A stretch of 64,000 nucleotides of DNA from Rhodoblastus sp963736175 (GTDB taxonomy: Bacteria > Pseudomonadota > Alphaproteobacteria > Rhizobiales > Beijerinckiaceae), in assembly GCA_963736175.1 (NCBI GenBank), contig CAVTNU010000002.1, positions 124,001 through 188,000 on the forward strand, in the 5' to 3' direction. A model generated the notes under the pieces. That model was not told the DNA's origin. It saw only the letters and a list, made by a program, of their open reading frames with translations, and searched no databases. Every line of letters starts with the position of its first letter. Position 1 is the stretch's first letter. A program made the translations under genes and the position numbers. Positions 63,138 to 64,000 of the stretch are shown piece by piece.

Positions 63138-63272
63138 GGCCGACCTTTCGCCTGCTCTGTTACAGGGACGGCGGCAAAGAGGCAAGAAACGCCGGCCGCT
63201 TTCGCGTCCCGTTAATTGGAACAACAGCGCGCCGCGCCCGGCGCGAGCGGTCAAAGCGGCGAACGGACGATT

Positions 63273-64000
63273 TCACGGCAGATAGAGCAAGGCGCGGAAA
63301 TCATTGACATTGGTCCGCGTCGGCCCGGTCATCGTGAGATCGCCGGCGATGGCGAAAACGGCGTAGGAATCGTGCTTGGCCAGCGCGTCCCGCGGATCGA
63401 GGCCCGCCCGCGCGGCGCGCTGAAGGGTTTGCGGCGAAAAGAACGCTCCGGCGTTGTCTTCGCTGCCGTCGATCCCGTCGGTGTCGGCGGCGAGGCCGAA
63501 ACACCGGTCTTCGTTCTGGAGGGACAGGGCCGCGCTCAGCAGATATTCGCTGTTGCGCCCGCCCCGCCCGGGATGCGCGCCGCCGCTCAACGTCACGCTG
63601 GTCTCGCCGCCCGACAGCAGACAGATAGGATGCGGCTTGCCGAAACAGGCGCGCAGCATGGCGCCGTGAATCCTGCCGAGATCGCGCGCCTCGCCTTCGA
63701 GCGCCTCGCCGAGAAGCACCGTCTCGCAGCCGGCCTTGTCGAGCGCGGCTTTAGCCGCCGCCAGCGCTTGCGCCGGATTCATGACAAGCTCGTTGTCGAC
63801 GAGCGGCGAAACGGCCTTCGGCGTTTCATTGGCCTCGTCCCGCAGGGCGGCGAGCGCCGAGGCGGGCAAGGCCAGCCGCCAGCGCGCGACGATGTCGCGC
63901 GCTTGCGCCAGCGTCGACGCGTCGGCGACGGTCGGGCCGGAGGCGATGGCGGACAAATCGTCGCCCGGCACGTCGGAAACGATCAAGGCTTTGATCGCCG
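63273..64000 (-). CDS. glycerate 2-kinase, MOFRL family (partial, N-terminus outside window)
   Basis: The frame runs off the right edge; 242 C-terminal residues are seen. SDVPGDDLSAIASGPTVAD, LLSGGETSVTLSGGAHPGRG, AADTDGIDGSEDNAGAFF and GDLTMTGPTRTNVNDFRALL are typical of the GckA/TtuD glycerate kinase (MOFRL domain at the end). The enzyme phosphorylates glycerate to 2-phosphoglycerate; in serine-cycle methylotrophs this is a key step, otherwise it serves tartrate or glycolate use. A start cannot be given. Confidence 0.9.
   Translation of the reverse strand, partial: AIKALIVSDVPGDDLSAIASGPTVADASTLAQARDIVARWRLALPASALAALRDEANETPKAVSPLVDNELVMNPAQALAAAKAALDKAGCETVLLGEALEGEARDLGRIHGAMLRACFGKPHPICLLSGGETSVTLSGGAHPGRGGRNSEYLLSAALSLQNEDRCFGLAADTDGIDGSEDNAGAFFSPQTLQRAARAGLDPRDALAKHDSYAVFAIAGDLTMTGPTRTNVNDFRALLYLP

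Overview
The window is a GC-rich chromosomal segment of an alphaproteobacterium. Several features point to the Hyphomicrobiales (Rhizobiales): the order lnt–XRE regulator, a zapA–6S RNA–5-formyltetrahydrofolate cyclo-ligase block, tkt–gap–pgk–fba, an RcdA-like gene near TrcR (DUF1013), ruvCAB–ybgC–tolQRAB–pal–cpoB–tilS–ftsH–glmM, trpF-B-A–accD–folC, and DUF2948–hisD–UPF0262–low-Mr phosphatase. Rpl31 has no zinc cysteines and AccD has a degraded zinc ribbon, which also fits this class. I cannot fix the genus from the sequence; Beijerinckiaceae or Methylocystaceae relatives are plausible guesses only.

Layout. 1–3.5 kb: end of lnt, a PraR-type regulator, an RcnR/CsoR-type metal sensor with a His-rich RcnA-like Ni/Co exporter, and a globin-coupled chemoreceptor that lacks the heme histidine. 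3.5–6.2 kb (minus strand): YmdB-type phosphodiesterase, 5-FTHF cyclo-ligase, 6S RNA, a DUF3096 miniprotein, zapA and a DUF4164 coiled coil. 6.3–12.5 kb: central carbon genes tkt, gap, pgk, fba, with tandem terminators and structured leaders. 12.6–18.4 kb: ThiE-like protein, Sel1 protein, inositol monophosphatase, tautomerase, acetyltransferase, MsbA-like exporter, L31. 18.4–20.3 kb: RcdA-like, DUF1192 and TrcR. 20.3–34.6 kb: Holliday-junction genes, the Tol-Pal envelope system, TilS, FtsH, GlmM. 34.6–42.9 kb: a frameshifted DUF4139 gene, a DMT transporter, a lytic transglycosylase, serA/serC with a candidate serC RNA leader, small genes. 43–48.2 kb: folC, accD, trpA, trpB, trpF.

48.3–60.1 kb is the accessory highlight. 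A GntR-family regulator is divergent from a phenol-degradation operon: dmpKLMNOP (multicomponent diiron phenol hydroxylase), a dmpQ/xylT-type ferredoxin, catechol 2,3-dioxygenase, a GlcG/HbpS-like gene, 2-hydroxymuconic semialdehyde dehydrogenase, acetaldehyde dehydrogenase, 4-hydroxy-2-oxovalerate aldolase, 4-oxalocrotonate tautomerase and an orphan winged-helix gene. Together they convert phenol to catechol, cleave the ring in meta position, and feed pyruvate and acetyl-CoA into central metabolism. The decarboxylase (DmpH) and hydratase (DmpE) steps are not encoded here. The block sits between the conserved trp and his neighbourhoods, which suggests insertion. No transposase, integrase, tRNA, rRNA or CRISPR array was seen. 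The window ends with the LMW phosphatase, UPF0262, hisD, DUF2948 and a truncated glycerate 2-kinase gene.
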